A DNA stretch of 41,765 nt from Termitomyces sp. T153 (Eukaryota; Basidiomycota; Agaricomycetes; Agaricales; Lyophyllaceae). The notes below the pieces were generated by a model. The model was not told where the DNA came from and ran no database searches. It saw only the letters and a list, made by a program, of their open reading frames with translations. The stretch spans positions 1-41,765 of the forward strand of contig JACKQL020000219.1 of NCBI GenBank assembly GCA_018296165.2, read 5' to 3'. The position numbers and the translations under genes are program-made. Positions within the stretch are counted from its first letter, which is position 1; each line of letters begins with the position of its first letter. Shown here one piece after another: positions 1-9,519 of this stretch.

Positions 1-1
1 G

Positions 2-793
2 GCTTTTGACCTGATTGGCTTTTTTCGGTGCAGGCTGCTGGAAGAGGTCCAGGATCAGGAGTGGAGACTGTCGGTCCCATGCTGGGATGGGTGTAAGGAA
101 TGTGAAGAGGAAGGGCTATGGCCCCGGTACAGAGGTATTCACCCTGTAGGGGATGTCAGAGCATACGCAGCAAGAAACCTGCTGAATGAGGCGCAACCAT
201 ACCCTGGGGATGGTCCAGAACATTTACAGATGGATCGGTTTGATATTGATTTAGGCAGAAGTGGAATTTTCCTGGCCATAAGAGATCGGGCCACTGGGGA
301 GGATGTATACCTTCGAAAGGAACTTCTTGAGGATCCTGAAGTAGCACTGGCTTATCTGTATGCAGTGAAGCGATCACGAATTAGTGGAATGGTCCCAGAG
401 GACTTGGAGGACCAGTACATGAACATATGTCTAGGGGACTATGTCATTGAGTGGGTTGGAGAGGAACTACTCAAGGGCGCACCCTATTCGTCGGATCACC
501 TCACCAAAAGGGAACACAAAAGGCGTTTTGAGTTGTACAGTAGTGGGGATGGCAGATTAGTGATTTGCGATCATCATTGAATGACAAATCAGGGCCCACG
601 ACAGGAATTGCTGAATGTCAACTTGTTGGCAGACCTGCAGTTTGACTTACAAGCTTGGTATGCACAACAACTGTATGAGGAGGATGCGTGGCTACACACA
701 CAGCCTCAGTTTGAAGGGTCATTTGCAGACTGGAAAGCAACACCGGAATCACGAGAACGGTTGAGGGCAGTTTTAGGACCTAAGAGGATATGA
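2..793 (+). pseudogene. gag: GypA gag C-terminal / gag-protease spacer region (5' truncated)
   Basis: Open in frame from the window edge, with TGA stops at 578-580 and 791-793 that look like decayed CGA. No zinc knuckle is visible here. The segment around 200-560 has the same type of sequence (YPGD near its start) as the gag-protease spacer of GypB at 25534-25776, so I read it as the long spacer between gag and protease that this element group carries. Function unknown. The downstream part becomes very acidic (Asp/Glu/Ser/Thr, 820-960), as does the GypB counterpart. Confidence 0.6.
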
Positions 794-1447
794 GAGCTGA
801 CTGATGGCAACAGTTTGGAGCCTGAAACAGACACTGAGACTGAGACCAAGACCGATAGTGACTCTGACTTGGATTCATGGTCAAGTGACAATTGGGATAA
901 TGATGACGATGACCGGGGAGAAGGTGAGGTCATGATAGGACAATCAGAGTCTGAAAACACACATTTGTCAGTTGCAGGAGTTCAGGTTGCACGTGGGACT
1001 TACATGGGGGTACAGCAAAACTCAGCAGTTCCAAGAGATTTCACATGGGTAGTCCCAAAGCCAGTTGTGATTATTGTCAAAGTTAATGGACAGCCATCGC
1101 ATGCCTTAATAGACACGGGGTCATTAGGGGACTTCATGTCAACAACGCTAGCTGACCAACTGAGAGTGCGGCGGGTGGAGCTAGCTAGACCATTATCACT
1201 ACACCTGGCTGTACAGGGATCGCGCTCAAAAATTAACTTTGGAACAAAGGTTAACCTGGAATACCAGCAGATCAGTGAAGAACAATACCTTGACATAGCC
1301 AACCTGTCAGGCTATGATCTCATTCTTGGAATGCCTTGGCTGTTCCAACATGAGGTATCGGTGGGACTTAACCCAGCAAGGGTTGTTGTTAGACATAATG
1401 TTGCAGTACCCATTGAAGGCAGTGATGTGTCCTGGATAGCGGCATGA
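794..1447 (+). pseudogene. GypA retroviral-type aspartic protease
   Basis: Retropepsin-like domain that would process the polyprotein. After an acidic leader (about 815-960) comes the catalytic D-T-G-S at 1112-1123 within the context ALIDTGSLGDFMS, then a flap-like region and the second conserved box ILGMPW at about 1321-1338 (I-L-G before the LTR-element PWL motif). The active-site triplet is intact. The segment ends in TGA at 1445-1447, followed in the same frame by the RT region, so the stop is probably a decayed Arg codon rather than a natural terminator. GypB carries the orthologous domain with D-S-G. Confidence 0.85.
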
Positions 1448-3028
1448 GCTGTGGAAGCATATGATGAGCAGATTGAACATGTATGGCAGGAACTTATAAA
1501 GTATGCTTTACCAGTTTGTAGGGAGGATGATGAGACAGATCTGCCCCCTCTTCGGACAATAAATCACCACATTCCTTTAATTGATGAGTCTGTGGTGTAT
1601 CCTTGGCGCCTGTCAAAATGCCCTGAGGTGTTTTGGGAGCAGTGGGCTAGGAAAAGGGAATACTATCTGTGGACAGGCAGGTGGGAAGTAACAAATGCTC
1701 GGAACACTGTGCCAATGCTGATGATTGCAAAGCCTGGCTCAAAACCATCTAAACTTTGAACAGTGTATGATCTGCGGGCAAGGAATGCGAACACAGTAAA
1801 GATGTCTTCATCCTTGCCAGATATAGAAGGAATTTTTCGGCAAGTAGCAGCGGCTAAATACAGGTCACTACTAGACCAAAAAAATGCCTATGAGCAAATA
1901 TGTGTGGTCCCTGAGCATGTTAGTTGTACAGCAGTAACAACACCTGATGGAAACATGTTGAGCCATGTCATACAACAGGGAGACTGTAACGCACCGGCAA
2001 TGTTCCAATCACTAATGAACTATATATTCTCACCCTACATAGGCAGGTTCATGGATGTCTATCTTGATGATATTGTTGTTTACTCTAACTCCTTGGAGGA
2101 CTATGTTTGTCATGTGAAGTTAGTCATTGATGTACTATGCAAAGAGAAACTTTACTTAGGTAGGGACAAGCTTTTCTTTGTCCAGCAGGAACTTAGGCTA
2201 CTTGGCCGGGTGATTGACAACAATGGCATCAAGATGGACCCGGCTAAGGTGGATTCAGTACTGGCTTGGAAAGTTCCAACGAATCAAGACTTACTGCGGG
2301 GATTCCTGGGATCTGTGGGGTACCTGGCAGATGACTTAGCATCAGTGTGTGTACCCATGGCAGTATTGCATGGGCTGACAGGTGATAGTGTCCCATTCCA
2401 CTGGAGTTATACACATCAGCGGGCGTTTGAGGACATCAAGCATATTGTGCATCAAGGGCAGACTCACCATAGAATGCCTATCCAGTATGGAAACAATGCA
2501 CAGCCTGTATTATTGATCACTGATGGGTGCGCAATGGGAATTGCAGGGGTTGTTTGCCAAGGACCAACATGGAAGGAGGCAAAGATCGCAGCATTCTTCT
2601 CAGCAAAGCTGAGTAGTGCCCAGCAGAACTACCTGGTCCATGAGATTGAGATGTTGGCTGGGGTTGAGTCCATGATGCACCATTGTGATATACTGCAGGG
2701 CACACACTTCAAGTGGCTAACAGATCACAAGGGATTAGTGCACTTACTCAAGCAAAGGAACCTGTCAGGAAGGCAGGCATGGTGGGTCGAAAAGATGGGC
2801 AAATTTGATTTTGAAGTGGTTTATGTTGCAGGTGTTGATAACATACTTGCTGATGCACTGTCATGGATTTATTCAAATGATAGCTCTGGCATCAAAAGGG
2901 CAGTGTCAGAATATACATACTATGATGTAGTGAAAGAAGACCCACATGTGGTAAATTACATCACAGCACCACTGCTGGCAGGTATGGAGGCAAGTGTGGT
3001 AGACGTGGTGGAGCCAGTAAAACCATGA
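1448..3028 (+). pseudogene. pol: GypA reverse transcriptase and RNase H
   Basis: Copies the element RNA into cDNA. RT begins with a fingers region (NTVPM at about 1696), then VYDLRARNANT after a TGA at 1757-1759 (expected Arg), the QGDCNAP box at about 1975, and an intact catalytic YLDD at 2060-2071. RNase H follows (ITDGCAMG at about 2515, then H-E-I-E and TDHKGLVHLL), ending in the DNILADALSW box. It is interrupted by two TGA codons (1757-1759, and 3026-3028 just past RNase H), both explicable as CGA to TGA. Otherwise this is the best-kept domain of the element. It is the clear match of GypB 23188-24520. Confidence 0.93.
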
Positions 3029-3994
3029 CGAGGGTGGAGGCCCATACCCCCAGCAGAAACTGGCCATGCTGAAATGTCTAAGGAGTTTGCAAGCCAAATG
3101 AAACAAAGGGTCCAGATACATGGACCACAACAGCTAGTATCAAAAAGAAGTGCTGAGGAAGGCTCACTAACATTGATGTCAGAAGCACATAACCCTTTGG
3201 AGGATGAGGCAGCTCATTCTATTGGGAAAAGTGACACGTCATTAATTGGTGTGATGTCTGAGGATGGAATTGACTTACTAGGAGCCATACATGGGAAGTA
3301 CTTGGATGATGGGTTTTATAAATCCATCTTACAGAAACCCAAGCAGTACCAAAACTTTATAGTTAAGGATGATTTAGTATACTTAAACCAGGGGGATCGT
3401 GCGGTTCTATACATTCCCCAAGCCTATATAAAGGGCCGTAACCTTTGGGAGATTGTTATATCAGAAGCACACTCCTTGTTGGCCCATTTAGGGGCCGTCA
3501 AAACACTAGCATACCTTAAAGATCATGTTTGGTGGTGTGAAATGGTTTGTGACACTACAGCCTTTTGTGAGACATGTACAACTTGCAGGAGGAGCAAACC
3601 AAGCAATCAGAAACCTTTTGGCCTGCTGAATCCACTGGCTGTTCCATGTCAACCTTGGGAATTGATAGGCATTGACTTTGTGGGGCTTTTACCTGAGTCT
3701 AGAAATCGGGATGGGAAATTTGACTCCATTACAGTGGTCATATGCCTATTAACAGGTATGGTCCACCTTGTACCTGGCAGGGTGAACTACAAGGCACCTG
3801 ACATTGCAGAATTAGTGTTTGAACATGTGTATAAACTACATGGGATACTAAAGTCTATTGTAAGCGATAGGGATGTATTGTTCACCAGCAGATTTTGGCA
3901 AAAACTACACAAGTTAGTAGGGACTAAACTCAGAATGTCAAGCGCGTACCACCCCAAACTGATGGTGCCACAGAATGTGCCAATCAAACAGTGA
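3029..3994 (+). pseudogene. pol: GypA integrase, zinc and catalytic core
   Basis: Joins element cDNA to the host chromosome. An HHCC zinc domain (AHSLLAHLG ... CETCTTC, about 3466-3590) precedes the DDE core: D in GIDFVGLL at 3674-3676 and D in VSDRD at 3866-3868. The third residue E (DGATE, 3973-3975) is intact but lies in the next frame. One C is missing from the C-run near 3950-3956, which shifts the frame and gives a TGA at 3992-3994. The leader to about 3440 is the linker from RNase H. Confidence 0.9.
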
Positions 3995-4773
3995 CTCAGA
4001 TGCTTTGTCAGTGTGTTGATGAAAAGCATTTTCTAAACACAGGAAGGATGCCTCGATCAATGATCTGGACTTTGGCGCCAAGCTCAGAGTTTCCTGGGGT
4101 TCGCAACTTTGCTTTGAAAAGGAAATTGGCCCTGATAGCTGCACATGATAGCATTTTGGCGGCACGCACAAAACAAGTAAGGGATGCTAACAGAAAGAGG
4201 AGAGAAGTTCCATTCAGTAAGGATGATTTGGTATACTTATCAACAAAGAACATCTCCTTTGCAAAGGGCTTGGCCCAAAAATTGATTCCAAAATTTGTCG
4301 GGCCATACAAAATTACAGAAGACTTTGGGAATCAGTCATTCCACTTGCCACTGCCAATGACAATGATCAGCTGTGGTGTCCATGATGTATTCCATGCATC
4401 GCTATTGAGGGTCCACATACCAAACAATGACCATCTGTTTCTGGGGTGGCTGGATGAGCAAGTGGGCTATCCTGAGGATGTCAAGCCAGAATGGGCAGTT
4501 GATAAAATTGTTTCACATGTTGGGCGAGGGTCAGACTCAGTGTTCCAGTTGCAGTGGAGGTCAGGTGACATCACCTGGCTACCATATGACCAAGCTGAAC
4601 ATTTGAATGCAATGACGGCTTACCTTGATCTTCAAGGTGTCTCAAAAATTGAGGATTTGCCAATTGGCACAGGAAAAATGCCAGAGGTTGATCAAAAACA
4701 AGCAAATTTGCTGGTGGGGTGTATAAAAATTTGTCAATGTCCTAGGTATAAAAAGAGGGAAGGAGCCAATTGA
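3991..4773 (+). pseudogene. pol: GypA integrase C-terminal part
   Basis: Continuation of integrase after the frameshift. It has lost about 25-30 codons right behind the catalytic Glu: the text jumps from CVDEK to HFLNTGRMPRS, whereas GypB retains an intervening stretch ending GYSPFF. The remainder holds the region DLVYLSTKNI, the GPY/F-type motif (KFVGPYKITEDFG at about 4285) and a final VFQLQWRSGDITWLPYDQAE segment that resembles a degenerate chromodomain-like tail (W-R, T-W-L-P). It ends with TGA at 4771-4773, but the frame stays open beyond into ORF3. Confidence 0.85.
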
Positions 4774-5296
4774 GAGGGCCCCAAGCAGCCTTGCTCACAT
4801 ACTCTGAGGCCCCAACAATATCAGTACACTAACTCCTGCTCTTCCCCTCCTTGTACCACCCAGATCACCACAGGACACATTTGCACATTGGCCCAAGCTA
4901 TCCCTTGCCCTGCCAAACACACAACCACCCTCAGTAAGCATTATAACTCGTATCCCTGTCCACTCACCATGGTCTACTCCATTAATCACCCTCTCCTCGA
5001 GCATGTTGACTGTGCATGGTTCTGCTTCAAGACAACTATAAATGGAGTAGGTGGCAGTCAGTTGCTTCATGCAGGACAGGTCTGCAGATTCCTAGCTCAC
5101 CACAAAAACCTATGGGCTCCAAACGACAATGGTGCAGACCCCCCCTTTGCTTATGACACCTTTGCACAAGCATTCAACTCCATCAATGCCTTCCCATTCA
5201 AGTTTGCTAGGAAGGGGGAGGACAGACAAATTGCAAAGGGAACAGACATCAATGAAGCAGCATTTGATGTAGGGGACTTGGCAATCTTTGACCTCA

Positions 5297-5309
5297 GCAC
5301 AGCCATTGA
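5297..5309. repeat. 13-bp target-site duplication, left copy (SINE-like insert)
   Basis: GCACAGCCATTGA, identical to 6276-6288. The length fits target-primed reverse transcription (LINE/SINE), not LTR integrase (4-6 bp) or Tc1 (TA). Confidence 0.9.
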
Positions 5310-6275
5310 TGATGATGATGATGAGTCGTTTTATTTATCTTCAAGGCCTATTTTACACATGACCTTCGTGTTCTAAGCCCTGCAGTACGTAATGGGGGTG
5401 GTAATTACGGACACTCCTACTAGTTCTCCGGCCCGATCCCTTTTCAGCTGATGCCGGTTACGCCTCATAGCCACTTTACTACGATTTGACTTTGTCGGAG
5501 TTCATACTACTTCCCACACCTAAGTCCCACTACCGTCTGCCGTTAACGTGCCCTCCCAATTTCTAAACCCAGCTGTACTCGGCAATGCTTACTGTGTGTG
5601 CGCTGGTATTGTCCCACGATGAGGTGCTCGGCCAGCTCATAGCCTCCCACTCCCACGCACCAGTAAGGGCTTCACGACTAACCCTTCCCCATGCCCAGAC
5701 GCTACTTTCGGAAGATCGAACCCGAGATTCGGAACCCGCGACGGAATGAGCCAGTGGGCCGCCTATTGGCCCCAGAGGACTGTAGTGACAGACATGCCGA
5801 ACCTTTCAGCTAGGCACCCGATCAAACCAGCAGTCGTGGTCGGTATTTACCGGACCGCACCGAACCCATCCGATGGACCACACATTATGTCGGCAGCCTG
5901 TTCGAACTATTGACTCCTATCCTCATGCCTACCCGTGCCATGACCCTGCTTGGTCAGCGAAGGCCTGGACCCTCTCCCAAATCCGTCGCACCGGGGAAAC
6001 TTCTCTTTTTCTGATCTGTCACGGGCGTGGTGGTCACATTGCCTCATTGAACCACGTGCTGATTGCTCCGTCCTGGTCGGCCTGCACTACAAAGCCTGGC
6101 TAGTCAAGCACGTGCGGGCGGAGGCTTCCCAGCGGCGTTGAAATAACCCACGTGGTGTCTAAGGTGTTTTCCACACAGGCGCACTCAGCCAGAGTCGAAA
6201 CCCCGGCCTTGCACTCGCAAGTCACATGACCTGCTTTGGGACGCGATGGTGCCAGCTGAGCCACCGCGCCCCCTT
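5310..6275 (-). mobile_element. SINE-like retroposon with tRNA-type head (966 bp)
   Basis: Insert flanked by perfect 13-bp TSDs (5297-5309, 6276-6288). Read on -, the 5' end holds a perfect pol III A box (TGGCTCAGCTGG, 6252-6263) and a B-box-like GGTTTCGACTC (6192-6202). The 3' end is an ATC-type simple-repeat tail (5310-5324). There is no ORF of note, and no TTTT on the - strand across the whole body, which is what an internal pol III transcript needs. It is CpG-rich and undecayed, unlike the host element, so it is young. Nearly 1 kb is long for a SINE; a LINE-derived or composite element remains possible. Confidence 0.75.
6192..6263 (-). promoter_or_regulatory. Internal pol III promoter (A and B boxes) of the SINE-like element
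   Basis: The A box at 6252-6263 (minus) fits TRGCNNAGYNGG at every position. The B box at 6192-6202 has about two mismatches to GGTTCGANTCC. The boxes are about 50 nt apart and 12 nt from the element 5' end, as in tRNA-derived SINE heads. Confidence 0.65.
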
Positions 6276-6288
6276 GCACAGCCATTGA
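6276..6288. repeat. 13-bp target-site duplication, right copy (SINE-like insert)
   Basis: GCACAGCCATTGA, identical to 5297-5309. Collapsing the two copies rejoins ORF3 in frame. Confidence 0.9.
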
Positions 6289-6920
6289 GATGGTGCAGCA
6301 CAATGGGATGACTGTCCAGAATCACAAGGACAAATGTCTCTTCACAGGTTTGATGCATTGCCAGGTTGCAATCCAACTGCAAAACTCAAGGGAGGCTGAG
6401 GAATGTCAGGAGCACATGAGGCTCAATCAGTCAGTGGTGGATAACATGTTTGGGAGGAATATGGGATGTGGTTGTTGTGGCCATGGGGGGAATCATGGCG
6501 GACATTGTGTTGGTCATGGCAGAACACCTAATCCTTACACCCAAATTCCCTAGCAGGCACAACAAGTCATTGAGGATGTTTTGATGGCTGTCAGAGACTA
6601 CGCTCCCCCAGCTCAGAATACCCCAGCAGTAATGGAACCAGCTCATGCTATACCAATTGTTGATCTCAGCCTGACACCTGCCCCAACTGTCCAATCGACT
6701 CCTGTTGCTTCAACTCCTAACCTGCCTGCCTCAGGCACCATGAGTCCAACTATTGACAAATTATTTGATGGTAAATTGGAGGATTTCTTGGATGCTGATT
6801 TGGATGCACCGGGAGAACCTGATGAAGAAACGGTGGCACTAAGCAAATCCAAAGAGACCCAGAGAGTACGTTGAGGCTGTGGCAAGAAGAGGGCTATGTA
6901 GTGGCCTGTGTCTGACATGG

Positions 6921-6933
6921 CCCGGAGGGCGTA
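6921..6933 (+). other. GypA polypurine tract
   Basis: CCCGGAGGGCGTA, directly before the TG of the 3' LTR; plus-strand DNA primer site. The same 13-mer, altered only at CpG-type positions plus one further C/T change, lies before the LTRs of GypB (14298-14310) and GypC (28952-28964). Confidence 0.75.
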
Positions 6934-7292
6934 TGTGATGGAATTGTGACCTGCCTCTCACCTCCACCGACTCGAGACAGCTCTACCCTTTGTCACAACT
7001 AATTCCAAAACTACTAATCTACTGTCCTACCAATGGTAACCCTGTCTTGACTGGCAGAATGTATTAAAAGTATTTTACATTACTCACCTCTCATTACTCT
7101 ACTTACAACTTTCAGTCTATTCTTATAACAATTGACTTATTTTCTGATCTACTTTAATCTGTAGCTATGGTATATAAAGAGTTCTTTGTATACCCTAGCT
7201 ACAAGAGAAATTTGAGCACTTATCACAGTCTCTCAAGTGAACTCTAGATTATTTCTCATGTGACTTAACCATTAAACTACGCTTGCATCACA
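6934..7292 (+). repeat. GypA 3' LTR (359 bp)
   Basis: Starts TGTGATG and ends CATCACA, a perfect 7-bp terminal inverted repeat, right behind the polypurine tract. It holds a TATA box (TATATAAAG at 7171). The matching 5' LTR is outside the window, so the boundary rests on termini and context only. CopA inserted 3 bp beyond its end. Confidence 0.75.
7171..7179 (+). promoter_or_regulatory. TATA box in GypA LTR
   Basis: TATATAAAG about 240 bp into the LTR, in the sense of the element; probable core promoter of the (lost) 5' LTR copy. Confidence 0.45.
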
Positions 7293-7295
7293 CCA
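7291..7295. repeat. CopA 5-bp TSD, left
   Basis: CACCA, matching 14012-14016. The first 2 bp are the end of the GypA LTR. Confidence 0.8.
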
Positions 7296-7754
7296 TGGGA
7301 CCTAGATATCACAGATACTAGTAAGTATCTAATCCTCAGTCTGTGTAACAATGACTTGATTTTGTACCTAGATATCACAGATACTAGTAAGTATCTAATC
7401 CTCAGTCTGTGTAACAATGACTCGATTCTGTACCTAGATATCACAGATACTAGTAAGTATCTAATCCTCAGTCTGTGTAACAATGACTCGATTCTGTACC
7501 TAGATATCACAGATACTAGTAAGTATCTAATCTAAGGTACAGTCAGTACACTCGTCATAATTGTATCTGTATAATTTAAACTCACCCTCAGTCTGTGTAA
7601 CAATGACTGAGGGTGTTGTCCATATTATAGTGTATATATAAGCTTGATATCTGCTTTGTCCATGCCACTGTGACCATTGTGATATGGTGTGAGGGCTGCC
7701 CCTTTGTGTTGTGCACTTATAGTGTCATGGCCACCATGGCACTGGATCCTAACA
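7296..7754 (-). repeat. CopA 3' LTR (459 bp)
   Basis: Ends in CCTAACA on +, as does the 5' LTR at 14011. It differs from the 345-bp right LTR by two extra 66-bp tandem units (+132) and by loss of the terminal 18 bp (TGTTGGAAACTGAACCCA, 13667-13684): 345 + 132 - 18 = 459, exactly the observed length. The 18-bp loss is bounded by CCA on both sides. Confidence 0.85.
7300..7532. repeat. 66-bp tandem repeat in CopA 3' LTR (3 full + 1 partial copy)
   Basis: Units start at 7300, 7366, 7432 and 7498, exactly 66 bp apart. Each begins ACCTAGATATCACAGATACT. The fourth stops after 35 bp. The right LTR has only one full and one partial copy. Confidence 0.95.
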
Positions 7755-7766
7755 CTCCTCCTCACC
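7755..7766 (-). other. CopA polypurine tract
   Basis: On - reads GGTGAGGAGGAG directly before the LTR start TGTTAGG. Confidence 0.75.
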
Positions 7767-7814
7767 GTAAGTGCTCCTCCTTGCACAGAATCCAGTCCTA
7801 ACACAGTTCCATCA

Positions 7815-8290
7815 TCATGTGCAATCTTGTGAAGCCCAGGGCGAGTAGAGGTTTTGTAAAGACATCAGCAATGTTGTCCTTAGTGTTGATGTACCTTGAC
7901 TTATTTCATTTGACATGACACATTTGCAAAGGAAATGATACTTTATGTCAATGTGCTTGACTTGTGCATGGAGAAGGGGATCTTTTGATAGGTTGATTGC
8001 CAAATTATTGTCACAAAGGATCATAGTCGCTCCTTCCCTAGAAAAACCAAGTGCCTTCATTAGCATCCACAACCAGATACACTCCTGCGCCACCTTGAAT
8101 GCTGCCATATACTCCACCTCGCAAGAAGAAGCCACCACCATTTTCTGCTTTCTCATTGACCACAACACCAGTCCTGAGCCTAGTGACCAGGCATAGCCGC
8201 CCACACTCTGCTGGGTGTATAGGCAATTTGCTCAGTCAGAGTCTGTGAACCCTATGAGGTTTATGTCAGTCACCCCCCAGGCACAGCCAT
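7815..8290 (-). pseudogene. pol: CopA RNase H
   Basis: Copia-type RNase H that degrades template RNA. Reading on - from 8280: FTDSD followed by TGA where Trp is expected (the usual SDADWAG box), then GYAWSLG, the VASSCEVEYMA box with the second and third acidic residues, and DNNLAINLSKDP near the end. A frameshift separates it from RT. The C-terminal part (VKHIDIKYHFLC) is recognisable as the end of copia pol. Confidence 0.88.
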
Positions 8291-9519
8291 AGGCTGCATG
8301 TTCCCTTCAAATATCATAGAACTCATATTGCTACATTCCAGTGTATGTATGAATACAATTCAAAGAATTGGGATAATTGTTGTATGGAGTATTGTATATC
8401 TGGTCTCATAGAGATTGTAAGCTACAGGAGGCCCCTGACTAGTTGTCAATATGGGATTTGGGCGATCTTCATGAGATCCTCTTGGGATAGAGTTGTCCTA
8501 TCAACATGGCATAGTTTCAAGCCAGGCTCCATGGGTACAGCTAGGGGTGTGGCATCCAATTGGCCAAATCACTCTATCATTTTGTCAATTAAAGGCATCT
8601 GAGAAATATATACTTGTTTGTTTGGACAATCCCATTCCACCCCAATCCCTACAATGTGTCAGAGGATCCCCAAATTGGATATTGTCCAATGCTGCTTTAA
8701 CTGACCCTTAAAGGTGTCATTTGCTATCTTTGAACTTGCAATTGATAGAAAATCATTGACATGGATCCCTGCAATTACCATGCCTTCAGTGGTCTTCCGA
8801 TAATATAAGCATGCTTCACACTTCAGTCATGTAAATCTCAAGCTTGTCATGATGTCATTGAGAGTTTTGTTCCAAATCCCCTCTTTTCCATGTTCTTCAA
8901 ACCCCTTAGGTTGTTCCATGTATATGTGCTCCTCCTCTGGTAAGACCCCATTTAGGAATGCTGTCTTAATGTTGACCTGTGTTGTGTTCCAATCCATTTT
9001 TGTGGCCAGGTGGAGCAGTATCCTCCAGGATTCTGTGTGCACTGTTGGTGATGTCATTTTCTCATAGTCCCTATCTTAGACCATCAAAAAACCCTGCAGA
9101 ATGTGACATGTCTTCAGTTGTGTCATCTCACCTTGTTCATTGCATTTAATAGAGAAAACAGGTTGACCCTTGAATATCTTCTTTCTGGCTGGTACCTTCT
9201 CCTGCAGGACAAGTTCCCAGACCCCCATTTTCTCCAAGGAGTCCAGCTCATCTTGATATGATTTCTCCCATCTCAACCAGTTGCTTGACTTCCACACTTC
9301 ATCCAGTGTCTTTGGCACATCAGGATCAGTATCTGTGCCTGAATTGGATATGTGTGTACCCTCAATTGTGTTGAGTGTTGCTAAAACATGATCTATGTCA
9401 TCAGGACATACATTGAAATCATCACCCCTTGGTACTGCTTGTTGGAGTTCCTTGATCAACCTCCTCCTGTCTGCTCTTGTCTCCTTAGCCTGTTCTCCTG
9501 CCTCTTTTGACTCCTTCAC
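8291..9519 (-). pseudogene. pol: CopA reverse transcriptase
   Basis: The fingers start in the 9076-9519 segment (DEVWKSSNWLRWEKSYQDEL, then VPARKKIFKGQPVFSIKCNE). The segment 8827-9057 has the copia block QVNIKTAFLNGVLPEEEHIY. The catalytic YVDD box at 8752-8763 reads HVND: the first catalytic Asp is Asn by a CpG to CpA change (GTC-GAT to GTC-AAT). Several stops follow. Inactive as it stands. Confidence 0.88.

Larger units (their letters stand above)
4969..6874 (+). pseudogene. GypA ORF3: extra ORF between integrase and 3' LTR, split by a SINE-like insert
   Basis: Unrecognised protein in the env position. ATG at 4969 sits in a good Kozak context (ACCATGG). Coding runs to 5309, is interrupted by the insert, and resumes at 6289; removing 979 bp (insert plus one TSD) restores one frame exactly. 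Total is about 308 codons, with an internal TAG at 6551-6553 (CAG to TAG) and a terminal TGA at 6872-6874. Features: a mixed N-terminal domain (CRFLAHHKNLW), then a Gly/His/Cys-rich patch (GCGCCGHGGNHGGHC, about 6460-6510), a Pro/Thr/Ser-rich stretch, and an acidic end (EDFLDADLD). No signal peptide or membrane segment is seen. The frame is also open upstream to 4774, so a fusion with pol cannot be excluded. Confidence 0.7.
1..7292 (+). mobile_element. GypA: Ty3/gypsy LTR retrotransposon, 3' part
   Basis: Decayed Ty3/gypsy-type element whose 5' LTR and gag start lie left of the window. Domain order on + is gag/spacer, protease, reverse transcriptase, RNase H, integrase, an extra ORF, a polypurine tract at 6921-6933 and a 3' LTR at 6934-7292. 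Integrase lies after RNase H, which defines the gypsy order. Nearly the whole pol is in one frame (positions congruent to 2 mod 3), broken only by TGA codons, until a 1-bp deletion near 3950-3956. The extra ORF is split by a SINE-like insert at 5310-6275. CopA inserted 3 bp past the 3' LTR end. Sequence layout shows this directly; non-autonomy is inferred from the lesions. Confidence 0.93.

Noticed and set aside
2..4773. Genetic code with TGA as sense codon
   Set aside because: TGA occurs where Arg fits, not Trp or Cys consistently, and other elements in the window carry TAG, TAA and frameshifts as well; CpG decay explains it.
7296..7310. CopA LTR starting at TGGGACC in both copies
   Set aside because: The inner LTR continues 18 bp further to TGTTGGAAA, which forms the terminal inverted repeat with TCCTAACA and abuts the primer site; the left copy is better explained by a deletion at CCA microhomology.
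7277..7510. 77-codon minus-strand ORF with a repeated peptide
   Set aside because: It arises because the 66-bp unit is a multiple of three; it is translation of the LTR repeat array.
7300..7532. Regular 66-bp repeats resembling a CRISPR-like array
   Set aside because: The repeats are contiguous without unique spacers, lie inside an LTR, recur in the partner LTR, and the sequence is eukaryotic.
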